DNA of 64,000 nt from Streptomyces sp. MP131-18 (GTDB lineage: Bacteria; Actinomycetota; Actinomycetes; Streptomycetales; Streptomycetaceae). The stretch is taken from positions 5,899,163 to 5,963,162 of the forward strand of contig NZ_LZNS01000001.1 in NCBI RefSeq assembly GCF_001984575.1. Reading direction: 5' to 3'. The notes beneath the pieces are model-generated. The model ran no database searches, had not been told where the DNA came from, and worked only from the letters and a program-made list of their open reading frames with translations. A program made the position numbers and the translations under genes. Below are positions 8,679 through 17,631 of this stretch, one piece after another (the first letter of the stretch is position 1; each line of letters opens with the position of its first letter).

Positions 8679-9838
8679 GGACGACCTCCCTCGGACGGCG
8701 TGGGCGCGCGCAGCGGCAGCCGGGCGTGCACGCGGAAGCCCGCGCCCCCGGGGCGCGGCCCAGCCGCCACGGTGCCACCGAGCACGGCGGCGCGTTCCCG
8801 CATACCCGCCAGGCCGAACCCGCCGCGCGCGCCCGCGTGCACGCCGGTTCCCGCACCGGTTCCCGCGCTGGAGCCCATGCCGTCGTCCGTCACCTCGACC
8901 TCCAGCACGTCACCGTCCGCGCGCGCGCTGACTTCCACACGCCGGGCGCGGGCGTGGCGCAGCACGTTCGTCAGGGCCTCCTGCACGATGCGGTAGGCGG
9001 ACACCTCGACCCCGGCCGGCAGTGGCCCGGGAACGCGCACCGTGAGCGACACCGGCAGCCCGGCGGCGCGCAGCGGCTCGGCCAGCTCGCCGAGCCGGTC
9101 GAGGCCCGGCTGCGGCGACCGTTCGTCCGGCTCGGGCCGCACCACGGCCAGCAGCCGGCGCAGCTCGGCCAGGGTGGCCCGCCCCGACGACTCGATCGCC
9201 CGCAGGGCGGAACGCGCCTGGTCGGGCCGTTCGTCGAACACGTCGTCCGCCGCCGCGGCCTGCACCACGACGACGGACACGCTGTGCGCGATCACGTCGT
9301 GCAACTCGCGGGCGATGCGGGCCTGTTCCTCCGTGACCGCCCGGCGGGACGCCTCGGCGACGGCCGCCCTGCGGTTGCGCACCGCCTCCGCGAGCGCCCA
9401 CACCACCACGGGCACGGCCATCGCGAACTGCGCCTCCTCCGAAGGCGCGGTACGGAAGTTGAGCGAGGTCAGGGCGAGCAGCGCGGCGAGCGCGGGCAGC
9501 GAGACCCTTGGCGAGCGCGTCGAAGCCAGCGAGCCGAGGACCACCAGACCGGCCCACGGGAAGATGCCGTCGGGCGCGATCAGCTGGATCACCAGGCCGC
9601 CGACCAGGCAGACGGCCAGCACCGGCACCGGATGGGAACGCCGCCGATACAGCGCCGCCCCCTGCACGACGCCCGCCAGCGAGCCCAGCAGCACCACGGC
9701 GCCCGGCGTCCCCGCACCGGCCTCGGCGGGCACGAGCACCGCCAGCCACAGCGCCATCGGCACCGGCACCGCCAGCCGCCTCGCCGCCCGGGAGGTGCGG
9801 CTGCGGAACGAATGGGACACACGCGGATTATGCCGCAC
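8675..9838 (-). CDS. Sensor histidine kinase (HisKA_3 type)
   Basis: A 387-residue membrane histidine kinase. About four to five hydrophobic segments fill residues 20-155; the HisKA_3 dimerisation motif 'ARIARELHDVIAHS' places the phospho-acceptor at H180, and an HATPase_c domain with N-box 'EALTNVLRHARA' and G-box 'GGFGLAGMRERA' follows. It is the partner of the overlapping response regulator. The GTG at 9838 is used; a second GTG 18 bases on is also possible, as neither has a clear Shine-Dalgarno site. The signal sensed is unknown. Confidence 0.9.
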   Translation of the reverse strand: MRHNPRVSHSFRSRTSRAARRLAVPVPMALWLAVLVPAEAGAGTPGAVVLLGSLAGVVQGAALYRRRSHPVPVLAVCLVGGLVIQLIAPDGIFPWAGLVVLGSLASTRSPRVSLPALAALLALTSLNFRTAPSEEAQFAMAVPVVVWALAEAVRNRRAAVAEASRRAVTEEQARIARELHDVIAHSVSVVVVQAAAADDVFDERPDQARSALRAIESSGRATLAELRRLLAVVRPEPDERSPQPGLDRLGELAEPLRAAGLPVSLTVRVPGPLPAGVEVSAYRIVQEALTNVLRHARARRVEVSARADGDVLEVEVTDDGMGSSAGTGAGTGVHAGARGGFGLAGMRERAAVLGGTVAAGPRPGGAGFRVHARLPLRAPTPSEGGRP

Positions 9839-9866
9839 CCGTCCGGCCCGGCCCGGCGGCTTGCGA

Positions 9867-9877
9867 CGAAAGTCGAA
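9867..9877 (+). promoter_or_regulatory. Shared element CGAAAGTCGAA upstream of the TIM-barrel gene
   Basis: It lies in the divergent interval between the histidine kinase and the secreted TIM-barrel gene, about 121 bases before the latter. It matches 7946-7956 exactly and keeps the same orientation relative to its gene, with similar flanking bases (GGCTT then GCGA). Confidence 0.45.
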
Positions 9878-9997
9878 CGCCCGGGACCGCGTTCATTCTC
9901 CGGTCGCAGACCCCGGTCGGCCCCCGGGCCGATGCCGCGCCCCGCCCGGCCCCGGCAGGCTGACCGCGGCCGAACGGACAGCGGGAAGGTGAGAACG

Positions 9998-11092
9998 GTG
10001 GGCGAAGGAATGAGCCGGGCGCGGTTCCTGGCCGGGGCGGCGGTGCTGGGCCTGGCCCCGGCCGCCGCGACGGCCGGAACAGCCGCGGCGCGAAGCGGCG
10101 GTGGGCTCACGTACCGGGGCGTGGACTACGAGGTCACGGACGGGGAGACACCGGCGACCGGCTGGAACGCCGCGCGGATGCGCGCCGACCTGCGGGCCAT
10201 CGCCGAGGACCTGCACGCCAACTCGGTCATGGTCTATGGCACCGGCGTCGAACGGCTGGCGGCCACCGCCCGCGAGGCGGCGGAACGCGGGCTGCACGTC
10301 TGGCTCCAGCCGCGCCTGGCGGACGTCGCCGAGGAGGACATCCTGGACCACCTCGCGGAGACCGGCCGCGCGGCCGAGCGGCTGCGCCGCGAGGGCGCCC
10401 GGGTGAACCTGGCCGTGGGCTGCGAGTTCTGGTTGTTCGTGCCGGGCATCGTGCCCGGCGACCACGCCCTCGAACGCGTCGAGAACATGCTCGCGGGCAC
10501 CTACGACGTCGACCGCATGCGGCGGCTGCTGGCCGCGTTCACCGCACGGGCCGCCGGGGTCGGCAGATCCGTCTTCCGGGGCCCCCTGACCTACGGCGCC
10601 GCCCACGACCCCGTAGTCGACCGGGTCGACTGGAGCCTGTTCGACATCGTCGGCCTCGACTACTACGCGCTGCACCCCGACGCGGCCGGCCACGCCCGCG
10701 AACTGGCGGAGTACCGGCGCTGGGGCAAACCACTGGCGATTCTGGAGTGCGGCACCTGCGCCTACACCGGCGCGCCGGAGGCGGGCGGTATGGCGTGGCG
10801 GTTCACGGACCTGTCCGAACTGGAGCGCAGCGAAGAGGTCCAGGCCGCGTACGTGGGGCAGATGATCGACGCGTTCACCTCCCTCAATCTCCACACCGCA
10901 CTGATTCACCAGTTCGTCACCCGGGACGCCCCCCACCGCGCCGACCCGTCCCGCGACGAGGACAAGGCCGCCTACGGCCTCGTAAAGACCATCTGGCACA
11001 ACGACACCGACCCGGCCGCCGGCCACCACTGGGAACCCAAACAGGCATTCCACACAGCAGCCAACCACTTCGCCACCGCCACGACCCACTGA
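9998..11092 (+). CDS. Secreted TIM-barrel glycoside-hydrolase-like protein
   Basis: A protein of about 364 residues with an export signal (SRARFLAGAAVLGLAPAAA; a single-arginine, Tat-like pattern). The mature part reads as a (beta/alpha)8 barrel: 'YRGVDYEV' at the entry, 'HVWLQPRLADV', 'NLAVGCEFWLFVPG', 'DIVGLDYYALHP' and a late strand 'LAILECGTC'. The glutamates in CEF and LEC sit where GH-A clan catalytic acids would, but the family is not certain; database names for relatives such as 'abortive infection protein' look uninformative. I use the GTG at 9998, eight bases after GGAAGG; the ATG at 10010 is the alternative. It is divergent from the histidine kinase. Confidence 0.75.
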   Translation: MGEGMSRARFLAGAAVLGLAPAAATAGTAAARSGGGLTYRGVDYEVTDGETPATGWNAARMRADLRAIAEDLHANSVMVYGTGVERLAATAREAAERGLHVWLQPRLADVAEEDILDHLAETGRAAERLRREGARVNLAVGCEFWLFVPGIVPGDHALERVENMLAGTYDVDRMRRLLAAFTARAAGVGRSVFRGPLTYGAAHDPVVDRVDWSLFDIVGLDYYALHPDAAGHARELAEYRRWGKPLAILECGTCAYTGAPEAGGMAWRFTDLSELERSEEVQAAYVGQMIDAFTSLNLHTALIHQFVTRDAPHRADPSRDEDKAAYGLVKTIWHNDTDPAAGHHWEPKQAFHTAANHFATATTH

Positions 11093-11241
11093 CCACGGCA
11101 CCGGCCGGACCTGCTACTCCGTGCCCTCGCATCCCGGGCAGCAAGGGTGCTTCCTTCGGGCCATATCGCCGACCGCCCGTTGTCTGGACGCGATTCGGCT
11201 GAGTACAGTCCGTTACGGGCCCGCGTCACGTGGAGGTAGCG

Positions 11242-11511
11242 ATGTCTCGTCCTTGGGAAGCTGATCCCTCGGCCTCGTTCACTCACCGCCTGGGGAAGTC
11301 GGCCGAGGAGCTTGGCAATACCGACGGCAAGACGGGCTGCCCCGACATCTGGCAGCTCGACAACGGCGATGTGGCCGTCATCGGACGCGATCTCACGGTC
11401 GCGTACACGTCCCGGCTCCCGGAGGGCGTCACCCTCGCCGCGGACGAGCGGCTCGTGATCCTCCCCGGCAATATGCTCAGCGCGGCGAAAGCGGACATCC
11501 CCGATGCCTGA
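11242..11511 (+). CDS. Small conserved protein, first gene of STAND operon
   Basis: An 89-residue hypothetical protein with no signal or membrane segment. The sequence ends with a compact 'GDVAVIGRDLT' to 'LVILPGNMLSAAK' region that I recognise as recurring beside DUF6879 genes in Streptomyces; no function is known. The ATG at 11242 has a perfect GGAGGT four bases upstream; an in-frame GTG at 11230 would place that site inside the gene. It overlaps the following gene by eight bases, so the two are translated together. Confidence 0.75.
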   Translation: MSRPWEADPSASFTHRLGKSAEELGNTDGKTGCPDIWQLDNGDVAVIGRDLTVAYTSRLPEGVTLAADERLVILPGNMLSAAKADIPDA

Positions 11512-12142
11512 CCTCCAGTCTCCCCGCCCTCCCCTCCTCGACCCCGCCAGGGGGAAGCAGCTCGCCCTCCACGCGTACGAGGCGGATTTCTGGCAGCGCT
11601 ACACGCAGATCCACGGGCGCGACTCCTGGAAGCTGGAGCGGGGCCAGCACTTCGTGGAGCAGAACAGCCCCGGCCGGGAAGCGCTCGGGCGCGGCGACTG
11701 GGAGAGCGCCATCCGGCTTCTCGATGTCCGGCGCGAAAGCCTGCGGGAAGATGGTGAGCAGGACCGCAGACAGTGCACCGTTTTCCATCGCGTGCGCGTG
11801 GTCGAGCAGCCCTTCACTCCGTACATTCAGTGGGAGTTGCACTCGCTGCGGCTGAACGCCGAGTACGGGGAAGCCATCCGGATCATCGACGCTGGCCAGG
11901 TCGCAGGTCCGGAGGCGGACGGCCCGCTGCCCGAGCTGGTCGTGATCGGTGGCCAGACGCTCTACCAGGTGATCTACACCGATGAGGGCGTGCTGGACGG
12001 TGGCGTCCGTTTCACGGAGCCCGAGCTGGTGACGGGCTGGGAGGACGCCATCCGGACACTGTTCGAGGAGGGCGAAGACCTCGCCTCATACTTCGAGCGG
12101 GAAGTGGCGCCCCTTCCCCCGCCGCGGCTGACGAAGGAGTAG
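11504..12142 (+). CDS. DUF6879-like protein
   Basis: A 212-residue soluble protein. The layout (early 'YEADFWQRY', 'SWKLERGQHF', central 'QWELHSLRLNAEYGE', and a C-terminal 'GGVRFTEPELVTGWEDAIRTL') fits the DUF6879 group found beside actinobacterial regulators; assignment is from memory of the family and not from a search. Function is unknown. It overlaps the preceding small gene, and its 3' end carries AAGGAG placed to serve the next gene (STAND NTPase), so the three genes form one operon. Confidence 0.72.
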   Translation: MPDLQSPRPPLLDPARGKQLALHAYEADFWQRYTQIHGRDSWKLERGQHFVEQNSPGREALGRGDWESAIRLLDVRRESLREDGEQDRRQCTVFHRVRVVEQPFTPYIQWELHSLRLNAEYGEAIRIIDAGQVAGPEADGPLPELVVIGGQTLYQVIYTDEGVLDGGVRFTEPELVTGWEDAIRTLFEEGEDLASYFEREVAPLPPPRLTKE

Positions 12143-12145
12143 CCG

Positions 12146-14524
12146 ATCAACGAGCCCCAGCGAGATGAACAGCGCTCCGGCGGCACGCGTTCCGAGCTGT
12201 CGGGGTCCTCCCGCGACGTGGTCCAGGCAGGCGCCGTCAGTGGCGGGGTCCACTTCCACGGCCCCGGCGGTGCTCCGCCGCTGCTCCCCCGCCAGCTACC
12301 GGGTGACCTACGAGGCTTCGTGAACAGGTCGGAGGAACTGACGCGTCTGAACGCGCTCCTCCCCGGCACCGCAGGCACCCCTCTGGTCGTCACGGTCTGC
12401 GTGATAGCCGGGACGGCCGGGGCGGGCAAGACCTCCCTCGCACTGCGCTGGGCCCATCAGGTACGGGGCCGCTTTCCTGACGGCCAGCTGTACATCAATC
12501 TCCGCGGCTACGACCCGGGGCGGCCGGTCACCCCGTCGGAAGCTCTGCACCGGTTCCTGACCGCCCTCGGGACCTCCGCCGACTCGGTTCCTGCCGATCC
12601 GGACGCCGCCGCCGCGCTCTACCGGTCACTCCTCGCCGAGCGCGCGATGCTCATCGTCCTGGACAATGCCGCCACCGCCGCGCAGGTCCGCCCGCTGCTG
12701 CCGGGCAACGCCCGCTGCCTTGCCGTCGTCACCAGCCGCAGCCGCCTGTCCGGCCTGGCCATCCGTGATGGCGCCCACCGTCTGACGCTCGGCACCCTGC
12801 CGGAACCCGAAGCCGTGGCCCTGATCCGTGCCGTCACCGCCGGGTACCGTCCCGAGGACGACGCGGAGAAGCTCGCCCAACTCGCGCGCCAGTGCGCGCA
12901 TCTGCCGCTGGCTCTGCGTATCGCGGCCGAAAGGGCCGCCACGCACCCCCACCTGGGCATCGACGACCTGATTGCCGATCTCCGCGACGAATCCGGCCTG
13001 TGGGACGCCCTCAGTGCGGGAGAGGACGACGAAGCCGAGGCGGTCCGGTCCGTCTTCACGTGGTCCTACCGGGCGCTGCCCGCGGATGCCGCACGCCTCT
13101 TCCGTCTTCTCGGCCTGCACCCCGGCCCCGAGTTCGGCCTGCACGCCGCCGCGGCCGTCGCCGGGACGCACGTCAACCGCGCCCGTCAGCTCCTCGACAC
13201 TCTCGTCGGCGCCCACCTCCTGGAGCAGACCTCCCCCGACCGGTACGAGTTCCATGATCTCCTGCGAGCCTATGCCGCCGACCAGGCCCGCAGCGAGGAA
13301 CCTTCCGACCGGCGCACGGCCGCCCTGCGCCGCGTTCTCGACTGGTACCTGCACACCGCCGACACCGCACAGATCTGGCTCGAACCGGAAGAGGCGCGCC
13401 TCTCCATCGATCCGCCGGACGAGGCGGTGATGCCCCTGTCGTTCTCCGACTACGACACCGCCGCGAACTGGTCCGAGCGTGAGCACGCCAATGTCCTTGC
13501 CGCGACGCGCGCGGCGCAGACCGCCGGTCTCGACACCTACGCCTGGCAGTTGCCTGCCGTCCTCTACCCTGCGCAGGCGCCCTCCGCCTCCGCGCTGGAC
13601 TGGCTCGATGCGGGACTGATCGGCTTGGCGGCGGCCCGCCGCCTCGGCGAGCGGGAGGGGGAGGCCACGCTGCTGGAAGACCTCGGCATGACCCATGCCC
13701 GGCTCAACGACCTGAGCGCCGCAGAGAAATGCCACCGAGGCGCTCTGGCCATCCGGCGCGAACTGGGGGACCGGTATGGCGAGGCCAATTCGCTGAATCT
13801 GCTCGGCCTCACCCACCTCAACCGCAGACAACTGAGCGCGGCCGGTGACCACTTCGAGCAGGCCATTGCACTCTTCCGGGACATCGAGGCCCGGCACTTC
13901 GAAGCGGTGGCACGGGCCAACCTCGCTCTGACGCGCTATCGGGCCGGGCGACTGGTGGCAGCCGAGGAGATCAGCCTTGATGTCCTTTCCTACCAGCGGG
14001 CAACCGGGAACCGGCTGAGCGAGGGGAACACCCTGTGGACGCTGAGCGACATCCAATGCGAACGCGGCGATGCGGAGGCGGCGTTGCGCAGTGCTCAGGA
14101 CGCCGTGGAGATCGCCCTCTCCCTCCGCAATCAGTTCGCCGAGGCCATCTGGCTCATCAGCCTCGGCAACGCCCAACAGGCCCTCGGCCAGTACGCCGAG
14201 GCCCTGGCCTCGTACCAACGCTCCGCCTCCCTGCACCGGCGGCTCCGCAACCGCAGCCGTGAAGCCCTCGCCTGGCTCGGAACGGGCGAGACCTACCGTT
14301 GGCTGGAACGCCACAGGGAAGCCGCCGACTTCCACCGCCGAGCCGCCGCCACCTTCCATGAGCTCGGCGACGCCTGGCACGAAGCCGTCGCCCTCGACGC
14401 CCTGGCCAAGGCACTCGCCAGCGATGACGCCGACCAGGCCCGTCGGTGCCGGACGCGTGCGCTGGCCCTCATCGCGGGCTACGAGGACCTCAGGGCCACC
14501 CGACTGCGGGCGGACATCGAGTGA
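12146..14524 (+). CDS. STAND NTPase (NB-ARC) with TPR repeats
   Basis: A large AfsR/STAND-class regulator lacking the SARP DNA-binding domain. The N-terminus carries the common actinobacterial 'VVQAG.V.GGVHFHG' leader. The NB-ARC domain has Walker A GTAGAGKTSL, Walker B 'MLIVLDNA' and the 'VVTSRSRLSGL' sensor; a winged-helix part with 'FHDLLRAYAADQ' follows, then about seven TPR units from roughly residue 480 on ('GEANSLNLLGLTHLNRRQL' type). Such proteins oligomerise on ligand or partner binding. Start: the first ATG/GTG is GTG at 12218 without a Shine-Dalgarno site, but the frame is open to an ATC at 12146 that sits six bases after AAGGAG and restores the family's usual N-terminus. I annotate from that ATC; the conservative start is 12218. 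Confidence 0.85.
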   Translation: MNEPQRDEQRSGGTRSELSGSSRDVVQAGAVSGGVHFHGPGGAPPLLPRQLPGDLRGFVNRSEELTRLNALLPGTAGTPLVVTVCVIAGTAGAGKTSLALRWAHQVRGRFPDGQLYINLRGYDPGRPVTPSEALHRFLTALGTSADSVPADPDAAAALYRSLLAERAMLIVLDNAATAAQVRPLLPGNARCLAVVTSRSRLSGLAIRDGAHRLTLGTLPEPEAVALIRAVTAGYRPEDDAEKLAQLARQCAHLPLALRIAAERAATHPHLGIDDLIADLRDESGLWDALSAGEDDEAEAVRSVFTWSYRALPADAARLFRLLGLHPGPEFGLHAAAAVAGTHVNRARQLLDTLVGAHLLEQTSPDRYEFHDLLRAYAADQARSEEPSDRRTAALRRVLDWYLHTADTAQIWLEPEEARLSIDPPDEAVMPLSFSDYDTAANWSEREHANVLAATRAAQTAGLDTYAWQLPAVLYPAQAPSASALDWLDAGLIGLAAARRLGEREGEATLLEDLGMTHARLNDLSAAEKCHRGALAIRRELGDRYGEANSLNLLGLTHLNRRQLSAAGDHFEQAIALFRDIEARHFEAVARANLALTRYRAGRLVAAEEISLDVLSYQRATGNRLSEGNTLWTLSDIQCERGDAEAALRSAQDAVEIALSLRNQFAEAIWLISLGNAQQALGQYAEALASYQRSASLHRRLRNRSREALAWLGTGETYRWLERHREAADFHRRAAATFHELGDAWHEAVALDALAKALASDDADQARRCRTRALALIAGYEDLRATRLRADIE

Positions 14525-14709
14525 CAACCGGTAGAGCGCGTTGCGAGTTGGCTCGGTGAGGTGAATGATGAGCATCAACTCCCTGTGACTGTGCTGTGAC
14601 GCTGGCGGAAGGCTCATCTCTGTCATCGACGCCGAAGCTCACAAGGAAACCCTTCTTCATGTGCCCGATATCGCGAAGGGCACGCGGGGAACGGGACGGA
14701 GGGTGGATC

Positions 14710-15558
14710 ATGGAACTGAACCCTGACGACGATCGGATGACCTACCGCATCGTGCTGTCCCGCCAACTGGCGCGGCACCGCAAGAACGCCAAGCTGTCGA
14801 TCCGGGATCTCGCGGCGCAACTGTGTTTCCCCTACGGGTACCTCGGCCGGGTGGAACGAGGCGAGCAACTGCCGTCCGAGAACCTCGCCAGGGCGATGGA
14901 CACGTTTTTCGGTGTCCCGTCCCTGTTCGCCGATCTCCTGAAAGCGGCGGAGGACGCGGCGATCCCGGACTACGGCCGCATGCTGCTGCGGAAGGAGAAG
15001 AAGGCCAAGCGCATCCAGAAGATGACCAGCACGATCATGCCCGGTCTGCTGCAAACGGAAGACTATGCGCGCGAGCTGATCCGCGTCGGTCACGGGTGGG
15101 ACTCTGAGGAGCAGTTGGAGCAGTGGGTTACCCTTCGCATGCGCCGCAAGGAGCTGTTCGAGCGTGAGGTGCCCCCGCAATACTGGGTTCTTCTGGACGA
15201 AGCAGTCCTCAAGCGCCCCATTGGTGGGCCCGATTGCATGAGCCGACAACTCCGGCACCTGCTGGACATGACGCAGAGCGTCTACAACACAGTCCAGGTA
15301 CTGCCCTTCACGGCCGGAGCACACTCCGTACCAGGCGGCAGTGTTACGCTCATGAACCTGGACGATGGGACGTTGATCGGTTACGTCGAGGGCCCCATGG
15401 TGGGGGAACCTGTTCTCACCTCGGATAGGTTGATCAAGCTGTCACGCAAGTTCGATCTGGCCCGTTCCAAGGCTCTTCCCGTTGATGATTCGCTCAGTCT
15501 GATCCGGCGATACCTCAAGGAGTGCGAACGCGATGACCGAACAACTCGGGGCTGCTGA
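14710..15558 (+). CDS. XRE-family regulator with DUF5753 domain
   Basis: A 282-residue regulator. An N-terminal helix-turn-helix ('LSIRDLAAQLCFPYGYLGRV') is followed by a DUF5753 ligand/partner domain (about 90-275) that begins 'QKMTSTIMPGLLQTEDYA'. GGAGGG lies about eight bases before the ATG. In Streptomyces these genes pair with a small DUF397 protein in the next position (the whiJ/abaA-like arrangement) and tune development or antibiotic production. Here the DUF397 gene overlaps by 26 bases, so the pair is translationally coupled. Confidence 0.9.
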   Translation: MELNPDDDRMTYRIVLSRQLARHRKNAKLSIRDLAAQLCFPYGYLGRVERGEQLPSENLARAMDTFFGVPSLFADLLKAAEDAAIPDYGRMLLRKEKKAKRIQKMTSTIMPGLLQTEDYARELIRVGHGWDSEEQLEQWVTLRMRRKELFEREVPPQYWVLLDEAVLKRPIGGPDCMSRQLRHLLDMTQSVYNTVQVLPFTAGAHSVPGGSVTLMNLDDGTLIGYVEGPMVGEPVLTSDRLIKLSRKFDLARSKALPVDDSLSLIRRYLKECERDDRTTRGC

Positions 15559-15733
15559 ATTCGCGTCGTGGCGCAAGTCGAGCTACAGCAACGAGGAAGG
15601 CGGCAACTGTATCGAGGTGGCCGACGGGCTTCCCGGCGCCGTCCCCGTCCGTGACAGCAAGAATCCGGCCGGTCCGGCGCTGGTGGTTTCCGCCGCCGCC
15701 TGGCAGGCGTTCGTGACGCAGGCGGCGGGCTGA
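15533..15733 (+). CDS. DUF397 domain protein
   Basis: A 66-residue DUF397 protein, full length for the family. It has the typical 'WRKSSYSNEEGGNCIEVA' core and the 'VRDSKNP' and 'AWQAFV' segments. It starts inside the end of the XRE-DUF5753 gene. Proteins of this kind are thought to act with the adjacent XRE regulator, as a partner or antagonist; no enzyme activity is expected. Confidence 0.92.
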   Translation: MTEQLGAAEFASWRKSSYSNEEGGNCIEVADGLPGAVPVRDSKNPAGPALVVSAAAWQAFVTQAAG

Positions 15734-15754
15734 ACTGCGGCCGGGCAGGCGTGG

Positions 15755-16810
15755 TCATCGTCCGCCCCTCACCTGCCCGGCCACGAACGCCAGGTGCTGT
15801 GTGTGCCCTTGCTTCACCCATGTCTCCGCATTGCCCGAACCGGTGCCGTCCTGGCCGGCGGCGAGGGCCGACAGCCATCGCTCGGCCTCGGTGGCGTCGT
15901 CGCGGAACTCCGCGTCGGCGACGATGGTTTCGGCCAAAGGTCGCATCAGGCTGGGGTCTTTCGACCCCCACCGCCTGCCCTTCCCCACCAGGAAATATTC
16001 GGCCGTCGTGTACCGGGACTTCTCATAGATCCTTGGCGGCGGAACGGGATTGGCCGGCTCGTCGCACGTGCGCGGGTGGAGGGCCGAATAGTCGCCGAAG
16101 GCGAAGTGCGGGCCGTCACCGTTCCCGGCCGCCTCGTTCAGCTCGCTCCAGGCCATCCATTCCACTCGCAGCAGGGGCGTCACCTCGCGCTGTTTCAAGC
16201 CGTCCGCGCTTCATGGGAACGAGCCGCCGAGCAGAACGGTGCGGCGCCAGTTTGCCGCCCCGCGCACCGCCTCCCAGACGCGGAGCGCCGACGTCATCGC
16301 CTCCCGTACGACGGTCACCTCGCCCAGGTCCACCAGCAGGTCGACGTCCGAGGCCGCGGGGCTCACTCGTGCGAGTAGTTCGGACAACAGCCGCGGCATT
16401 TGCGCCTCGTCGAGGTCCTGTGCTCGCACCCGGACACCGAGTCCGCCGCCCGCGTCGGCGGCGAGTCCGGCGGCGGCCAACTGCTGTGCGGGGGCGCGTT
16501 CCGGGCCGGTCACCGGGCGGAGGGCGGGGCCCAGTAGGGGCGCGGAGAGCTGCGGCCACACCTGCTCGGCCACCAGGTCGGGGGTGGCCTCGACGTGGCG
16601 AGTGTCGAGCCAGCCGGGGTGCAGGCCGTTCGCGCCGTTGAGGTCCATTGCGCTTTTCCGCAAGTATGCGGGCAGCGCTTCCGGGGCGTTTGTGGGCGGC
16701 ACGACCCACAGTGGCTGCGTCTGTTCGTCGATGACCGGTTTCACTGTCCGGAATGCGCTCAGCGACCCGCGCCGCACCGGCAGCGCGGGCACGTAACGTA
16801 ACCCCTCCAT
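15755..16810 (-). pseudogene. Beta-family protein gene interrupted by an in-frame TGA
   Basis: Two open stretches in the same frame (16810-16214 and 16210-15755) together make one protein of about 350 residues like the T4 'beta protein' family: start 'MEGLRYVPALPVRRG', central 'VDLLVDLGEVT', 'LLGGSFP', then 'VEWMAWSELNEAAGNG' and 'FGDYSALHPR'. They are separated by only a TGA at 16211-16213, directly after GGSFP, with no frame change. A point nonsense mutation is the simplest reading; sequencing error or readthrough are alternatives. The downstream half has no ribosome site of its own. It converges on the DUF397 gene. The family's role is unknown, but it is common near XRE regulators and defence loci. 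Confidence 0.75.
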
Positions 16811-16953
16811 GACAAGACATTGCCAGCGAGGCAAAAGAACCGGAAGAGGGCGTCAGGCCCGCTGCTTTGCTTCACGGCATAGCCGGCGCCGCTTCTGCGC
16901 TCGGCCGGGCATGGCGGCTTGACGAGGGCGCGCCCGCCGCGCGGTGGGCCGCC

Positions 16954-17631
16954 TCAGGTCCCGTTCGGGGTGGCTCGGACCAGGCCCGACTGGTAGGCGA
17001 TGACTACGAGTTGCGCCCGGTCGCGGGCCGCCAGTTTGGCCATCGCGCGGTGCACGTGCGTTCGTACCGTGAAGGGGCTCAGGACCAGCCGGGCGGCGAT
17101 GTCCTCGTTGGACAGGCCGGTCGCGACGAGGGCCACCATTTCGCGTTCGCGCGCCGTGAGCAGGCTCAGCCGTTCGGGCGTGCCTGCCGGAACGCCGTCC
17201 GGTGCGGCCAGGAAGCGGGTGATCAGGGCGCGGGTGGCGGTGGGGGAGAGGAGCGCCTCGCCGCCGGCCACCGTGCGGACGGCGGCCAGCAGATCGTCGA
17301 CGGCGATGCCCTTGCCGATGAAGCCACTTGCTCCGGCGCGCAGCGCCTGGGCCACGTACACCTCGTTCTCGAACGTCGTCAGGATCAGGATGCGGCTGCC
17401 GGCCAGGTCCTGGTCGGCGCAGATCTCCGCCGTGGCGGCGAGACCGTCCATCTCCGGCATCCGGATGTCCATGATGACCACGTGCGGGCGCAGTTCCCGG
17501 GTGAGCCGCAGGGCCTCCAGGCCGTCGGCCGCCTCGCCGACGACCGCCATGTCGTCGGCGGAGTCGATGATCAGCCGGAAGGCCCGGCGCAGCAGCGCCT
17601 GGTCCTCGGCGAGCAGCACCCTGATCGTCAC
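16954..17631 (-). CDS. NarL/LuxR-family response regulator
   Basis: A 225-residue response regulator. The receiver domain has E9/D10, phospho-acceptor D55 (VIMDIRMP) and the conserved lysine in 'GFIGKGI'; a LuxR helix-turn-helix lies at about 155-210 ('LTAREREMVALVATGLSNED'). GTG start overlaps the upstream kinase stop by four bases. It is the last gene of an operon MMPL transporter - histidine kinase - regulator and probably controls that transporter. Confidence 0.92.
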   Translation of the reverse strand: MTIRVLLAEDQALLRRAFRLIIDSADDMAVVGEAADGLEALRLTRELRPHVVIMDIRMPEMDGLAATAEICADQDLAGSRILILTTFENEVYVAQALRAGASGFIGKGIAVDDLLAAVRTVAGGEALLSPTATRALITRFLAAPDGVPAGTPERLSLLTAREREMVALVATGLSNEDIAARLVLSPFTVRTHVHRAMAKLAARDRAQLVVIAYQSGLVRATPNGT

